In this document: in pieces, positions 57,602 to 64,000 of the stretch
How positions within the stretch are numbered: the first letter of the stretch is position 1
Layout of the letters: each line of letters starts with the position of its first letter
From: Paracoccus nototheniae
Lineage (GTDB): Bacteria; Pseudomonadota; Alphaproteobacteria; Rhodobacterales; Rhodobacteraceae
Direction of reading: 5' to 3'
Assembly: GCF_004335005.1 (NCBI RefSeq)
Contig: NZ_RQRT01000007.1
Location: 19,958 to 83,957 of the forward strand
Length of the DNA: 64,000 nt
The notes under the pieces: model-generated
The model's database searches: none
What the model was told of the DNA's origin: nothing
What the model saw: only the letters and a program-made list of their open reading frames with translations
Program-made: the position numbers and the translations under genes

Positions 57602-57852
57602 TCTAAGCGAGAATTCGTGGTTTTGGGTAGTCTAGGCCGAGGTACTCGGAAGCATGGGAACCGACCTTGTTAATGGCGGTTTTGCCATCGTCAGAAAAAC
57701 AGTCGGTTTTCTCGCCGTCACAAAGTCGAGCACTGTGACATCGCTGAACCACCAGAAGACGCGATGAAAAATCAGCTTCAGGTTGCCGGATATCGATAGT
57801 CTTTCCTGACAATATCTGGTGGCTCAGACGGCCAAATCTCTCAGGAAACCAG
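57602..57852. other. Short gap after the sensor kinase, no gene supported
   Basis: These 251 bp include a 69-codon minus-strand frame without an SD. The lower GC content and the lack of a recognised domain suggest a decayed segment. No terminator hairpin with a T-run was identified. Confidence 0.3.
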
Positions 57853-58341
57853 TCAGACGGGCAAGGGGTGGATCACCGCACGGGGGCGGCCTGCCTCTTC
57901 CCAAAGGAAAGCCAGCGTGATCGGCAGGCGGAAGCGGCGGGGGCCGGCGGCGCCGGGGTTCAGCCAGAGGGTGCTGCCGGTTTCCTCGATGTCAGGCTTG
58001 TGGGAGTGCCCCGAGATCACGACATTCCAGCCCTCGGCCTCCGGATTAGCCTGCAAAGCCTTGCGATCATGGATCATGTGAATCTGCATGCCCCCGATCG
58101 TGAGGCTCACTGTTTCAGGAAGGGTGTCAGCCCAGTGCCCGCGATCGATATTGCCCCGGATAGCCGTCACCGGAGCGATGCGCACCAGCGCGTCTAGATG
58201 GTCGGGGTCGCCGATGTCGCCGGCGTGCAAGATCCAATCTACACCTTCGAGGGCCTCCAGCGCCTCGGGGCGCAGCAGACCGTGGGTGTCAGCGATGACA
58301 CCAATGCATTTCCTAGGAGGTGGCCGGCGAAGTGGTTGCAT
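57853..58341 (-). CDS. YfcE/MJ0936-type metallophosphoesterase
   Basis: A 162-residue phosphodiesterase: GVIADTHGLLRPEALEAL (D-x-H), WILHAGDIGDPDHLDAL (GD), IRGNIDRG (GN-x-D), IHMIHDRKAL, and VVISGHSHKPDIEETGSTLW (GHSH), then NPGAAGPRRF. Members hydrolyse phosphodiesters with Mn or Ni. AGGAG seven bases upstream fixes the start at 58341. It lies between the kinase and the resolvase on the opposite strand; its link to the cargo is unclear. Confidence 0.85.
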   Translation of the reverse strand: MQPLRRPPPRKCIGVIADTHGLLRPEALEALEGVDWILHAGDIGDPDHLDALVRIAPVTAIRGNIDRGHWADTLPETVSLTIGGMQIHMIHDRKALQANPEAEGWNVVISGHSHKPDIEETGSTLWLNPGAAGPRRFRLPITLAFLWEEAGRPRAVIHPLPV

Positions 58342-58388
58342 GAGGCAGCTCCTGATTGTTTTCATCATCTGTGTAAGCGCATGGCTAT

Positions 58389-58490
58389 TGTCCATAAAAC
58401 TGACGTTTTATGGACATGGCTCAAACCTGTCCGAAAACTTCGCGTGAATGAGTATTTGGACAGCTTGATTATTGGACGAGTTTGTGGACA
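58389..58490. other. Candidate res site of the island resolvase
   Basis: Six TGTCC-type half-sites lie within 102 bp: TGTCCATAA at 58389 and its complement ending at 58416 (a perfect 12-bp inverted repeat with a 4-base centre), TGTCCGAAA at 58429, and minus-strand sites ending near 58462, 58478 and 58490. TGTCY half-sites match Tn3/gamma-delta resolvase recognition. The resolvase gene starts 48 bp later. Confidence 0.65.
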
Positions 58491-58537
58491 TTTGCATGTA
58501 ATTGATCGCGTAATACGGTCCTTCTTAAGGCAAATAG

Positions 58538-59107
58538 ATGTCACTCATCGGATACGCTCGTGTCTCGACCTCCGAACAGGATCTTGCCCTTCAGTGTGAC
58601 GCGCTGATGGCCGCTGGTGTGACGCGCATCTTCGAGGATCGAGGGGTGTCCGGTGCCAAGGTGGAGCGGTCCGGGCTAAATGATGCACTCGCTTTCCTCC
58701 GGGCAGGCGACACGCTTGTCGTCTGGAAACTCGACCGGCTCGGCCGCTCGATGACGCACCTATTGCAGACGGTGGCGGAACTCGAAGGCAGAGGTGTGGG
58801 CTTTCGATCCCTTACCGAGACAATTGACACCACCACCCCAACCGGTCGGCTTGTTTTTCATCTCTTTGGGGCTCTGGGTCAGTTTGAGCGTGACCTGATC
58901 CGCGAGCGAACCGGCGCAGGACTCCAGGCTGCTGCGGCAAGAGGACGGAAAGGGGGTCGGCCCATTGCCCTTACATCAGAAAAGGTAGCCCGGGCCCGTT
59001 TACTGATCGCATCCGGCCTAAACGTGCGCGAGGCCGCCGTACGCGTGAAGGTGAGCAAGTCCGCTCTTTACATGGCGCTGAAGGGTATCCCGGTGCCAAA
59101 CAGATAG
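58538..59107 (+). CDS. tnpR: Serine resolvase/invertase (Tn3 TnpR family)
   Basis: A 189-residue protein. The catalytic domain begins SLIGYARVSTSEQDLALQCD with the nucleophile Ser, followed by VWKLDRLGRSMTHLL and FHLFGALGQFERDLIRERT. The C-terminal HTH is GLNVREAAVRVKVSKSALY. It resolves cointegrates or inverts DNA at the adjacent res-like site. It is the only serine recombinase in the island and no Tn3-type transposase accompanies it. Confidence 0.92.
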   Translation: MSLIGYARVSTSEQDLALQCDALMAAGVTRIFEDRGVSGAKVERSGLNDALAFLRAGDTLVVWKLDRLGRSMTHLLQTVAELEGRGVGFRSLTETIDTTTPTGRLVFHLFGALGQFERDLIRERTGAGLQAAAARGRKGGRPIALTSEKVARARLLIASGLNVREAAVRVKVSKSALYMALKGIPVPNR

Positions 59108-59215
59108 CATGATCCGGACGGGCTGCGATGGCGGATGTCTCCGCCCGCCCGGATCATGCTGCGTTGCTACTCAGTTGCGGCTTGAAATGAACTCGCAGCT
59201 TGCAATTCCACATAA

Positions 59216-59364
59216 TCGTCCGAACGGGCTACGGCGCAGCCGTCATTGTTGGACAGGACAATGACAGGGATGCCACGTAGCGACATATCAAACACCCGCT
59301 CGCAGCTGACGTAAAAATTATTGCAGTCGATCAGGGCAATTGGACGGTCGGATTGCTCCACCAT
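59216..59364 (-). pseudogene. umuC: umuC-like polymerase, 5' part (split by the island)
   Basis: About 50 residues of a UmuC N-terminus, including [19 protein letters not shown] and [29 protein letters not shown] contains the first catalytic Asp. After ARSD the frame runs into island sequence and stops at 59167, giving a 65-residue chimera. The ATG at 59364 lies 9 bp after the umuD stop, as in normal umuDC operons. The remainder lies at 45808-46954. Confidence 0.88.
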
Positions 59365-59372
59365 GGCCGCCC

Positions 59373-59807
59373 CTATTCAATGGGAAGGCGGCGCACGACG
59401 CCCGCGACGACGCCCCAGATTTCGGTCGTCTCTGTGACCGGTATTGTCTCATAGCCGTCTGCGCGTGCGCGCGGATCGAGAAACCACCGCCCGTCTCTCT
59501 TGGCGAGCTTCTTGACCGTGATTGCCCCATCGACCACGGCGACGACGATGCGGCCATGGCGGCGTTTGCCTGCACGATCCACGGCGATCAGATCCCCATC
59601 AAGGATGCCTTCTGCTTCAAGACTGTCGCCCGAGACGCGCCACCAGAAGGTGGCATGCTCATGCCGGACCACCCATTTGATCGGGTCGATCGAATCCTCA
59701 AGGTCGTCTGCGGCGGGTGACGGAAAACCGGCCGGAACTGGCATGGATGCCAAAGGCACATGCCGGTCGATGAGGGTGATTTTGATCGGGCTGAGGTGCA
59801 GAGTCAT
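59373..59807 (-). CDS. umuD: UmuD-like S24 peptidase
   Basis: A 144-residue protein. The self-cleavage site is Ala-Gly in [15 protein letters not shown]. The Ser-Lys dyad lies in [20 protein letters not shown] (Ser) and ITVKKLAKR (Lys). UmuD is trimmed on RecA filaments and combines with UmuC as polymerase V. ATG 59807 is used; GTG 59813 is also possible. A LexA-type box lies just upstream. With umuC split, the UmuD protein has no complete partner encoded here. Confidence 0.9.
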   Translation of the reverse strand: MTLHLSPIKITLIDRHVPLASMPVPAGFPSPAADDLEDSIDPIKWVVRHEHATFWWRVSGDSLEAEGILDGDLIAVDRAGKRRHGRIVVAVVDGAITVKKLAKRDGRWFLDPRARADGYETIPVTETTEIWGVVAGVVRRLPIE

Positions 59808-59815
59808 GGCCACTA

Positions 59816-59830
59816 GAACAATACGGGAAC
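59816..59830 (-). promoter_or_regulatory. Alphaproteobacterial LexA (SOS) box before umuD
   Basis: Read on the minus strand this is GTTC-N7-GTTC (GAAC at 59816-59819 and 59827-59830 on the plus strand), the known LexA motif of Rhodobacterales and Rhizobiales. It ends 9 bp before the umuD ATG, so the leader must be very short. Confidence 0.75.
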
Positions 59831-59919
59831 AACAGCCATAACCCGAACCCCCCCTGCGGCGTCAAGGACGGATCGGGAAAGTTAGCTCTCAAGTCCGACC
59901 CGTGACCCTCAAGCTCCCG

Positions 59920-60246
59920 TCAGATCGTCTGCATCGGCTTGATCGTCAGCCCGAGGTTTTGGCCCGCGTAGCTCGCGCCAAGCATGAAGCCAGCCGCCCA
60001 TGTCCTGATCCGGCTATGGGCCTCGACAGGGTGGTGGGTTTCATTGTCGTCCAGCAACAGTTCATAGACCGGAACCGGGTTTTTGCCATCTTGAGTGTCG
60101 CACAGGCTGAGCCTGATAACACTTTCAGCCGCCGTTCCCTGCCCGCGATCCCGCAAATCGGCTGAGGTCAGATGCTCCAAGACCAGATAGCTCTTTGTCC
60201 CTGGTGCTGGCAAAACAGGATTCAGTATTTCAGGGTTCTCTTTCAT
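59920..60246 (-). CDS. Hypothetical protein
   Basis: A 108-residue soluble protein (MKENPEILNPVLPAPGTKSY; later VIRLSLCDTQDGKNPVPVYE and RIRTWAAGFMLGASYAGQNL). GGGAG six bases upstream fixes the start at 60246. No signal peptide or known domain was recognised. It lies between umuD and the thermonuclease gene on the same strand but is separated by gaps. Confidence 0.6.
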   Translation of the reverse strand: MKENPEILNPVLPAPGTKSYLVLEHLTSADLRDRGQGTAAESVIRLSLCDTQDGKNPVPVYELLLDDNETHHPVEAHSRIRTWAAGFMLGASYAGQNLGLTIKPMQTI

Positions 60247-60307
60247 CACACTCTCCCGTTTTGCAGGTCGTGCAGGCAGTAACGAAAGCATTACCATAGT
60301 TAAACAG

Positions 60308-60778
60308 TCAATTCCCTCTGCGCCAATCGCTCGGCACTTCGAATGTGCCAGACCAGATCCCGCGCTGTGCGGCCTCTGCCCGGCCCGCTGCGGCAGTGTG
60401 GCGGCGGTCGCGGTCGTAATAGGGCACCGCCCATCCGTTCTCGATCATCCATGCCGACAGACTGATACCGGCGACGGCGCAATCTCCGAGGATGCGACGA
60501 TAGCGATCCCTGCCTTCTGACAGGCATGTCACGGGCCTGCGGGCGATGAAGTCTGATAGGGCCAGCGCGGCCTGCTGCCCACAGCGCCATGGGCGGCCTT
60601 GGCGGTCAAAACAGGGTTGCCGGGATTCTGGGGCATCTATGGATACCAGCCTGATCCGCTCCCCATGGATTTCGAGGGTATCGCCGTCGATCACGCTGGC
60701 TTGCCCGGTAATGCCGTTGGCAAAGCCTGGTCCTGCCAGTGCGCAGCACAGTGCGGCGATTGCGAAAATCCTGCTCAT
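60308..60778 (-). CDS. Secreted thermonuclease (SNase) domain protein
   Basis: A 156-residue protein with a signal peptide (RIFAIAALCCALAGPGFA) and the SNase fold: ASVIDGDTLEIHGERIRLVS with the Ca-binding Asp, IDAPESRQPC (Asp and Glu), and GRDRYRRILGDC (Arg). It cleaves DNA or RNA in the periplasm or outside. Plasmid copies often accompany conjugation regions. AAGGAAG precedes the ATG. Confidence 0.88.
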   Translation of the reverse strand: MSRIFAIAALCCALAGPGFANGITGQASVIDGDTLEIHGERIRLVSIDAPESRQPCFDRQGRPWRCGQQAALALSDFIARRPVTCLSEGRDRYRRILGDCAVAGISLSAWMIENGWAVPYYDRDRRHTAAAGRAEAAQRGIWSGTFEVPSDWRRGN

Positions 60779-60970
60779 TCGGCGCTTCCTTCCTCGAAAG
60801 GTGCTTGCATCGCTCTTTGGCCTCCACAGGCTGTTTTTCACAGCCATGCAACAGCGCCGCTAGAGCTGCGGGTTGAATTTGAAGCCCATCGGGTGCCGTT
60901 GCCCGGCCCGTCTCTCACGGGCCGGAACCGCCGCAGGGGCGCGATAGCGGCCCGGTGCGCGGCGTCCGCA

Positions 60971-61723
60971 TCATGATCCTGCATAAGAATAAGAGATAGA
61001 TTGGGATTCAGTCCGCTTGGCAGACTCGCGTAAACCTATGGCTTTTCCCATCTGAGCCAGAGCTTTTCCAAGCCCTGAATCCTCGATCTTGAACATGGCG
61101 AACTCGGCAAGGTCGAGAGTGGCGACATACTCCGCTTCCACAGTGGCGCGATCTGCTCGGGTAGCTTGGTCATCGTCTGGCGCAGGTGGTCGTCCAGCCC
61201 ATCGCCCGAGAAGCGCCAAAGCGCGCTTTGGCGCTGACAGACGATAGGCATTGCTGACCTGTCGGACTTGCGGGCCTCGCCCATCATTGAGCACCGGCTC
61301 GAACCGGCGCAACCAGTCCAGAAAGCCGTGATCGCGCAGCGCCTTCAACGCCCGCACCACCGCATCGCGTGACCGGCGCAGCTTGTTGGTGATGTAGTCC
61401 AGCGACGGGTCCAGTCGGCCGGATTTGAAGTTGACCAGATTGGCGAAGAGGGCCAGCACCTCTAGGGCGATACCTCCTAGAGGACCGTTGCGCTTGCCGG
61501 GCGCACGCTTGGCCCGCTCATACTGGTGGGCGGCCATCAAGACTTTCTGCACGTCCTGGCGTGAGGTTCCATGCCAGAAAGATGCCTCGCATGATCCCTT
61601 GGGCCGTGAATTTCGGCGGATGGGTTTGCGGTCTGCTTCACGTCCATCGGTGCGCGCGCCATCAATAACGCTGTCCAAGCGTTTGAAAAACTTGCCGCGT
61701 TTTGCGGCCTCTCCGGTATTCAT
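60971..61723 (-). CDS. Plasmid replication-initiator-like HTH protein
   Basis: A 250-residue protein. A basic N-terminus precedes a winged-helix-like core, LGGIALEVLALFANLVNFKS, then LDYITNKLRRSRDAVVRALK and ALRDHGFLDWLRRFEPV, and QVSNAYRLSAPKRALALLGR. The pattern resembles HTH replication proteins of alphaproteobacterial plasmids, but no signature of a named Rep family was found. GGAG six bases upstream fixes ATG 61723. No iterons were noticed next to it. It could instead be a transcription factor. Confidence 0.5.
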   Translation of the reverse strand: MNTGEAAKRGKFFKRLDSVIDGARTDGREADRKPIRRNSRPKGSCEASFWHGTSRQDVQKVLMAAHQYERAKRAPGKRNGPLGGIALEVLALFANLVNFKSGRLDPSLDYITNKLRRSRDAVVRALKALRDHGFLDWLRRFEPVLNDGRGPQVRQVSNAYRLSAPKRALALLGRWAGRPPAPDDDQATRADRATVEAEYVATLDLAEFAMFKIEDSGLGKALAQMGKAIGLRESAKRTESQSISYSYAGS

Positions 61724-62040
61724 CTGCTGCTCCTCGATCAAGAAGCGCGGTGTCCGCAGGCAAGCTACATGCGTTCGCACAAATGCGTTTTGCTCTTGAT
61801 TTTCGGGAGTGGGAGGGTAACTATAGCAGTCGAACATAGATGCTAATTCAGGACGCCAATCCTGTGTTACCAAACCCAAGCCCCCTCGTGCGGACCCCCG
61901 CGCGGGGGGTTTCCTTTTGGGCTGGTGGTTTTATCTGATTCTGCTCGTCCCTCCCTTTTCGGGCATTTTGCCGCACAGCCTACGCGAGAGGGGCAGGTGC
62001 GGCAATTGATTGTGTATGGATAGGCGGTCAACTACCAGCA
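61724..62040. other. Upstream region of the Rep-like gene
   Basis: These 317 bp contain no gene. A GC hairpin at 61894-61910 (ACCCCCGCGCGGGGGGT) is followed on the plus strand by TTCCTTTT. The AT content is otherwise modest and no direct repeats of replication-origin type were seen. Confidence 0.4.
61894..61918 (+). terminator. GC hairpin with T-rich tail
   Basis: A near-perfect palindrome of 17 bp (61894-61910) is followed by TTCCTTTT. It points in the plus direction although no plus-strand gene is directly upstream, so its role is uncertain. Confidence 0.35.
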
Positions 62041-62589
62041 TCAGTAGGACTGCCAAATGACTTCGGACACGTTACCTTCGTAATCTCTTGTCCGCATGGC
62101 GATGCCTCTGATTGTTCTGCTCACGTCGCCGCCGCTATAGCCAACACGACCTTGCACCCATGATGGGGTATTTCCGAGGGCCATTCCCGCCCATCGAAAC
62201 TCGCCGTCGGCGTCGTAAAAGCCGCGTGTCGTCGAATCGTAAACATCAACGCCGCCGCTATTGCGCTGTCCCCGGTAGTTGACGTGATAGACCTCGATAC
62301 CATCGCGATAGCCCCGGATTTCGTCGGTCAAACCGTCACTGCCCATGTTGGGCAGCGGCGGCAGGCCGCTTGCGCGCAGAGGGCAGTTCCAAAGCTGCAA
62401 GGGTGGCTCGATAGGAAACGGCGTGACACGCCGGATCATCTCAACCTTCGCCTGAGTGCATTCAGTGGACGCAGGAAAGCCGCCCGCAAGACACAGCAGG
62501 ATCGCGCAATCGATCGCATAGGCGTCGGCTTTCGGGGCCGAGGCGAGGGCTGCGGCGCAGGCTGCGGCTCCAAGGATCTTCAATCTCAT
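62041..62589 (-). CDS. Secreted hypothetical protein
   Basis: A 182-residue protein with a signal peptide (RLKILGAAACAAALASAPKA), an N-terminal Cys-containing segment (YAIDCAILLCLAGGFPASTE, then C) and a beta-rich C-terminus (DGIEVYHVNYRGQRNSGGVD, then RTIRGIAMRTRDYEGN). AGGAGG six bases upstream fixes ATG 62589. The CAILLCLAGGFP segment resembles small exported proteins encoded beside conjugation genes in alphaproteobacterial plasmids; the function is unknown. Confidence 0.65.
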   Translation of the reverse strand: MRLKILGAAACAAALASAPKADAYAIDCAILLCLAGGFPASTECTQAKVEMIRRVTPFPIEPPLQLWNCPLRASGLPPLPNMGSDGLTDEIRGYRDGIEVYHVNYRGQRNSGGVDVYDSTTRGFYDADGEFRWAGMALGNTPSWVQGRVGYSGGDVSRTIRGIAMRTRDYEGNVSEVIWQSY

Positions 62590-62676
62590 CGTGAACCTCC
62601 TTCGGGGTGCGATAACACGGGCAGATGCCATCTTACAGTAGAAACGAATGAATTGAATGGTTCGATATCGTCCGGG

Positions 62677-62946
62677 TCAAAATATTTCATTGTAGCGGTC
62701 GTGCCAAACTCGGCCTTTTTCGATGATGTCAGTTTGGGACTTTTGAAAACAGATAAGATACGCATTTAAATCATTGAAATATCTAACGTATTCATCCTTC
62801 GGGGCAATGCCGTGACGCGCTAGTGCTTGTTCGTCTTCAATCGGTTCCGCTGGTGGCGCGCACAAATGCAGTGGTTGAGGGGCTGTGGTGATCGGGGCTG
62901 ATCCTGCCATTTGCAGGACAGCAAGGAAGGTGATCGAGCCCATCAT
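62677..62946 (-). CDS. Small exported hypothetical protein
   Basis: An 89-residue protein with a short signal peptide (MMGSITFLAVLQMAGSAPIT), then a helical mature part with two cysteines (LHLCAPPAEP and YLICFQKSQ). Its ATG overlaps the resolvase stop by 4 bp, so it is co-transcribed with the resolvase. No family was recognised. Confidence 0.55.
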   Translation of the reverse strand: MMGSITFLAVLQMAGSAPITTAPQPLHLCAPPAEPIEDEQALARHGIAPKDEYVRYFNDLNAYLICFQKSQTDIIEKGRVWHDRYNEIF

Positions 62947-63515
62947 TTGCTCATTTCCTTGGCCGGAGACAGCGCACGTATGAGGGTAGCCCGACTGACG
63001 CCAAGGGCCTTAGCTGCTTGAGCCTGAGTCATCTGTTTAGACGCTAGCCATGCTTCAGCCTGGACGATCTGGGCAGGCGCTAAGAGGCGCCTGCGTCCAA
63101 TGATGCGGCCACTGGCACGGGCTGCTTCCAATCCGGCCCGTGTCCGTTCCGCGATCAGGTCACGCTCAAACTGCGCGATCATCGCGAAGACATGAAACAT
63201 CATTCGCCCCTGCGGGGTGGTCGTGTCGATCTGCTCGTTCAAAGACCGCAAGCGAACCTTCCGTTGGGAAAGTTCGTTGGCAATTGCGATCAGCTCTTTG
63301 ACGCTCCGCGCCAGCCTGTCCAGCCGCCAGACGACAAGGGTGTCATCGCTCGACAGATTAGATAGCAGACGCTGCAACTGAGGCCGGGCGTTTTCGTCAG
63401 ATCCGCTTCCGACCTCTGAGACAACGTAGTCGCATCCTACTGCGTTCAGAGCATCGAGTTGCAGACGATGCTCCTGACCGTTGGTCGATACTCTGGAATA
63501 GCCAACTATCGCCAT
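62943..63515 (-). CDS. Serine resolvase/invertase (second copy)
   Basis: A 190-residue resolvase: MAIVGYSRVSTNGQEHRLQL (Ser nucleophile), VWRLDRLARSVKELI, FHVFAMIAQFERDLIAERT and a C-terminal HTH (MTQAQAAKALGVSRATLIRA). It differs considerably from the island resolvase at 58538. Upstream lies a 12-bp inverted repeat (63532-63594) that may be its res site. It could serve plasmid multimer resolution. Confidence 0.92.
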   Translation of the reverse strand: MAIVGYSRVSTNGQEHRLQLDALNAVGCDYVVSEVGSGSDENARPQLQRLLSNLSSDDTLVVWRLDRLARSVKELIAIANELSQRKVRLRSLNEQIDTTTPQGRMMFHVFAMIAQFERDLIAERTRAGLEAARASGRIIGRRRLLAPAQIVQAEAWLASKQMTQAQAAKALGVSRATLIRALSPAKEMSK

Positions 63516-63531
63516 CGCCTGCTTCTCCAAT

Positions 63532-63594
63532 GTTGCAAAAGCCAGTCCGTAATGGACATGTCGCAAAATTCGCCTTTGTGACGGCTTTTGCAAC
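63532..63594. other. Candidate res/operator site upstream of the second resolvase
   Basis: Perfect 12-bp arms GTTGCAAAAGCC (63532-63543) and GGCTTTTGCAAC (63583-63594) are separated by 39 bp, starting 17 bp before the resolvase ATG. The interval contains a further TGGACATG. The size fits a resolvase crossover subsite with autoregulation. Confidence 0.5.
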
Positions 63595-64000
63595 ATGTTT
63601 GACGCTGTTGCGCAAACGATCGTTTTTGAACACCTTGATAAAGGGGCAGGGGAGGCGGGCATTCGTTGATCCGCGTTGCAGCTTTGGACTTCTGCATGTC
63701 ACTGCGTTTGCCTGCCTAGGAAAGCAGTATGACCTTTTGGTCCGACAAAAGGTCAAAATGACGTTTTTTCTTGACACTCACGGGCTGCCATCGGGATCGG
63801 CGATTTCGGTTACCGCGATCACCACACCTCTTTGGAAAGAAGCCCCACGGCCGAAAGCCAGCATCGACGCGAAGAGCCGAGGCTGTCATCTAATCGCATG
63901 TCGTTCTGCAAGGTCTTTCTTGGCGATGGGACATCGTTTGCCGGGAGCAGTGTCATCTTCGCGGTCGACATTAAGCCGCCGCATGGTGGGGCTTCGCGGA
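63595..64000. other. Right end of window, no gene supported
   Basis: Apart from the lux-box-like palindrome, no ORF with a plausible start or recognised domain was seen in these ~400 bp. Short frames on both strands end within 35-75 codons. A gene truncated by the window edge cannot be excluded. Confidence 0.3.
63731..63754. promoter_or_regulatory. Second lux-box-like palindrome
   Basis: The core CCTTTT-N8-AAAAGG (63733-63752), extended by GA/TC on each side, repeats the core and spacing of the palindrome at the luxR start (11104-11123). On the minus strand the centre is GTCGGACC, compared with AGCTGACC at luxR. TTGACA follows 17 bp to the right, possibly a promoter for a plus-strand gene outside the window. 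Confidence 0.5.

Larger units (their letters stand above)
46955..59215. mobile_element. ~12.3-kb tyrosine-recombinase island inserted in umuC
   Basis: The left junction is at TTCG (46951-46954) and the right at TCG (59216-59218), so the umuC halves share a 3-bp TCG. TTACGCGGAATTG (46958-46970) and the complement of 59203-59215 (TTATGTGGAATTG) form imperfect terminal inverted repeats (11 of 13). Two overlapping tyrosine recombinases lie at the left end, in the manner of Tn554-type elements, and a serine resolvase with a res-like site is near the right end. Cargo: phosphatase, DedA protein, GtrA, GtrB-like and ArnT-like glycosyltransferases, two-component system, metallophosphoesterase. Confidence 0.8.

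Noticed and set aside
59167..59364. Independent 65-residue gene
   Set aside because: Its first 50 residues are the UmuC N-terminus; the tail is island sequence read by chance.
1..64000. tRNA, rRNA or riboswitch genes
   Set aside because: No stretch matching conserved tRNA arms, rRNA sequence or a known riboswitch core was recognised on reading; a covariance-model search would be needed to exclude them.

Overview
The window is GC-rich DNA from an alphaproteobacterium, most like the Rhodobacterales/Paracoccus group. The reasons are base composition, a GTTC-N7-GTTC LexA box of the alphaproteobacterial type, a virB-type conjugation locus with its own LuxR/LuxI pair, and alphaproteobacterial accessory genes (DUF3768, ArdC, VirC1/VirC2-like proteins). 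It reads as one large stretch of a conjugative plasmid, or less likely an integrated conjugative element. No rRNA, tRNA or CRISPR array was seen.

Layout. (1) 1-5.1 kb: the end of an mntR-like gene, then a minus-strand metal operon (P-type ATPase, isoprenylcysteine methyltransferase-like protein, lspA, dsbB, dsbA) divergent from a MerR-family regulator, with a 19-bp-spacer MerR promoter between them. (2) 5.2-10 kb: an envelope block (small membrane protein, M23 peptidase, DUF411 metal-binding protein, three L,D-transpeptidases, a lipoprotein) preceded by a second copy of the same MerR-type box. (3) 10.4-12 kb: luxR, a small ORF and luxI. (4) 12.2-24.2 kb: a complete virB-type type IV secretion operon including two lytic transglycosylases, followed by an H-NS-like gene and a terminator. 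(5) 24.3-31.5 kb: coupling protein, relaxase and MobC on the minus strand, a long inverted repeat (candidate oriT), a 23-copy 12-bp repeat array, and VirC1/VirC2-like genes on the plus strand. (6) 31.5-39 kb: plasmid accessory genes (ArdC, ParB-like protein, DUF3768 and very small genes) with a duplicated ~720-bp leader. (7) 39-45 kb: vapBC, then a Hachiman-type defence locus (HamA nuclease, HamB helicase) with a DUF3223 protein abutting it. (8) 45-60 kb: an SOS locus (SRAP protein, umuC, umuD) in which umuC is split by a ~12.3-kb island. (9) 60-64 kb: thermonuclease-like protein, a replication-initiator-like HTH protein, secreted proteins and a second serine resolvase.

The island (about 46,955-59,215) has two overlapping tyrosine-recombinase genes at one end and a serine resolvase with a res-like site near the other. 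Its short terminal inverted repeats are imperfect, and removing it rejoins umuC in frame at a 3-bp overlap. Its cargo is a phosphatase, a DedA protein, a GtrA flippase, a GtrB-type glycosyltransferase, an ArnT-like membrane glycosyltransferase, and an OmpR-type two-component system. It looks like a mobile surface-glycosylation or lipid-modification module.

The observations most worth follow-up are: the Hachiman plus DUF3223 cassette; the umuC-splitting island and its cargo; the 12-bp array whose ACCTTACC core recurs in the candidate oriT arms; a DFTMPDL peptide shared by a VirB5-like protein and a second T4SS protein; a 20-bp lux-box-like palindrome at two sites; a 42-bp element at three sites; and a 52-bp perfect palindrome inside the integrase gene. 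All functional calls come from reading sequence by eye; no database search was possible.
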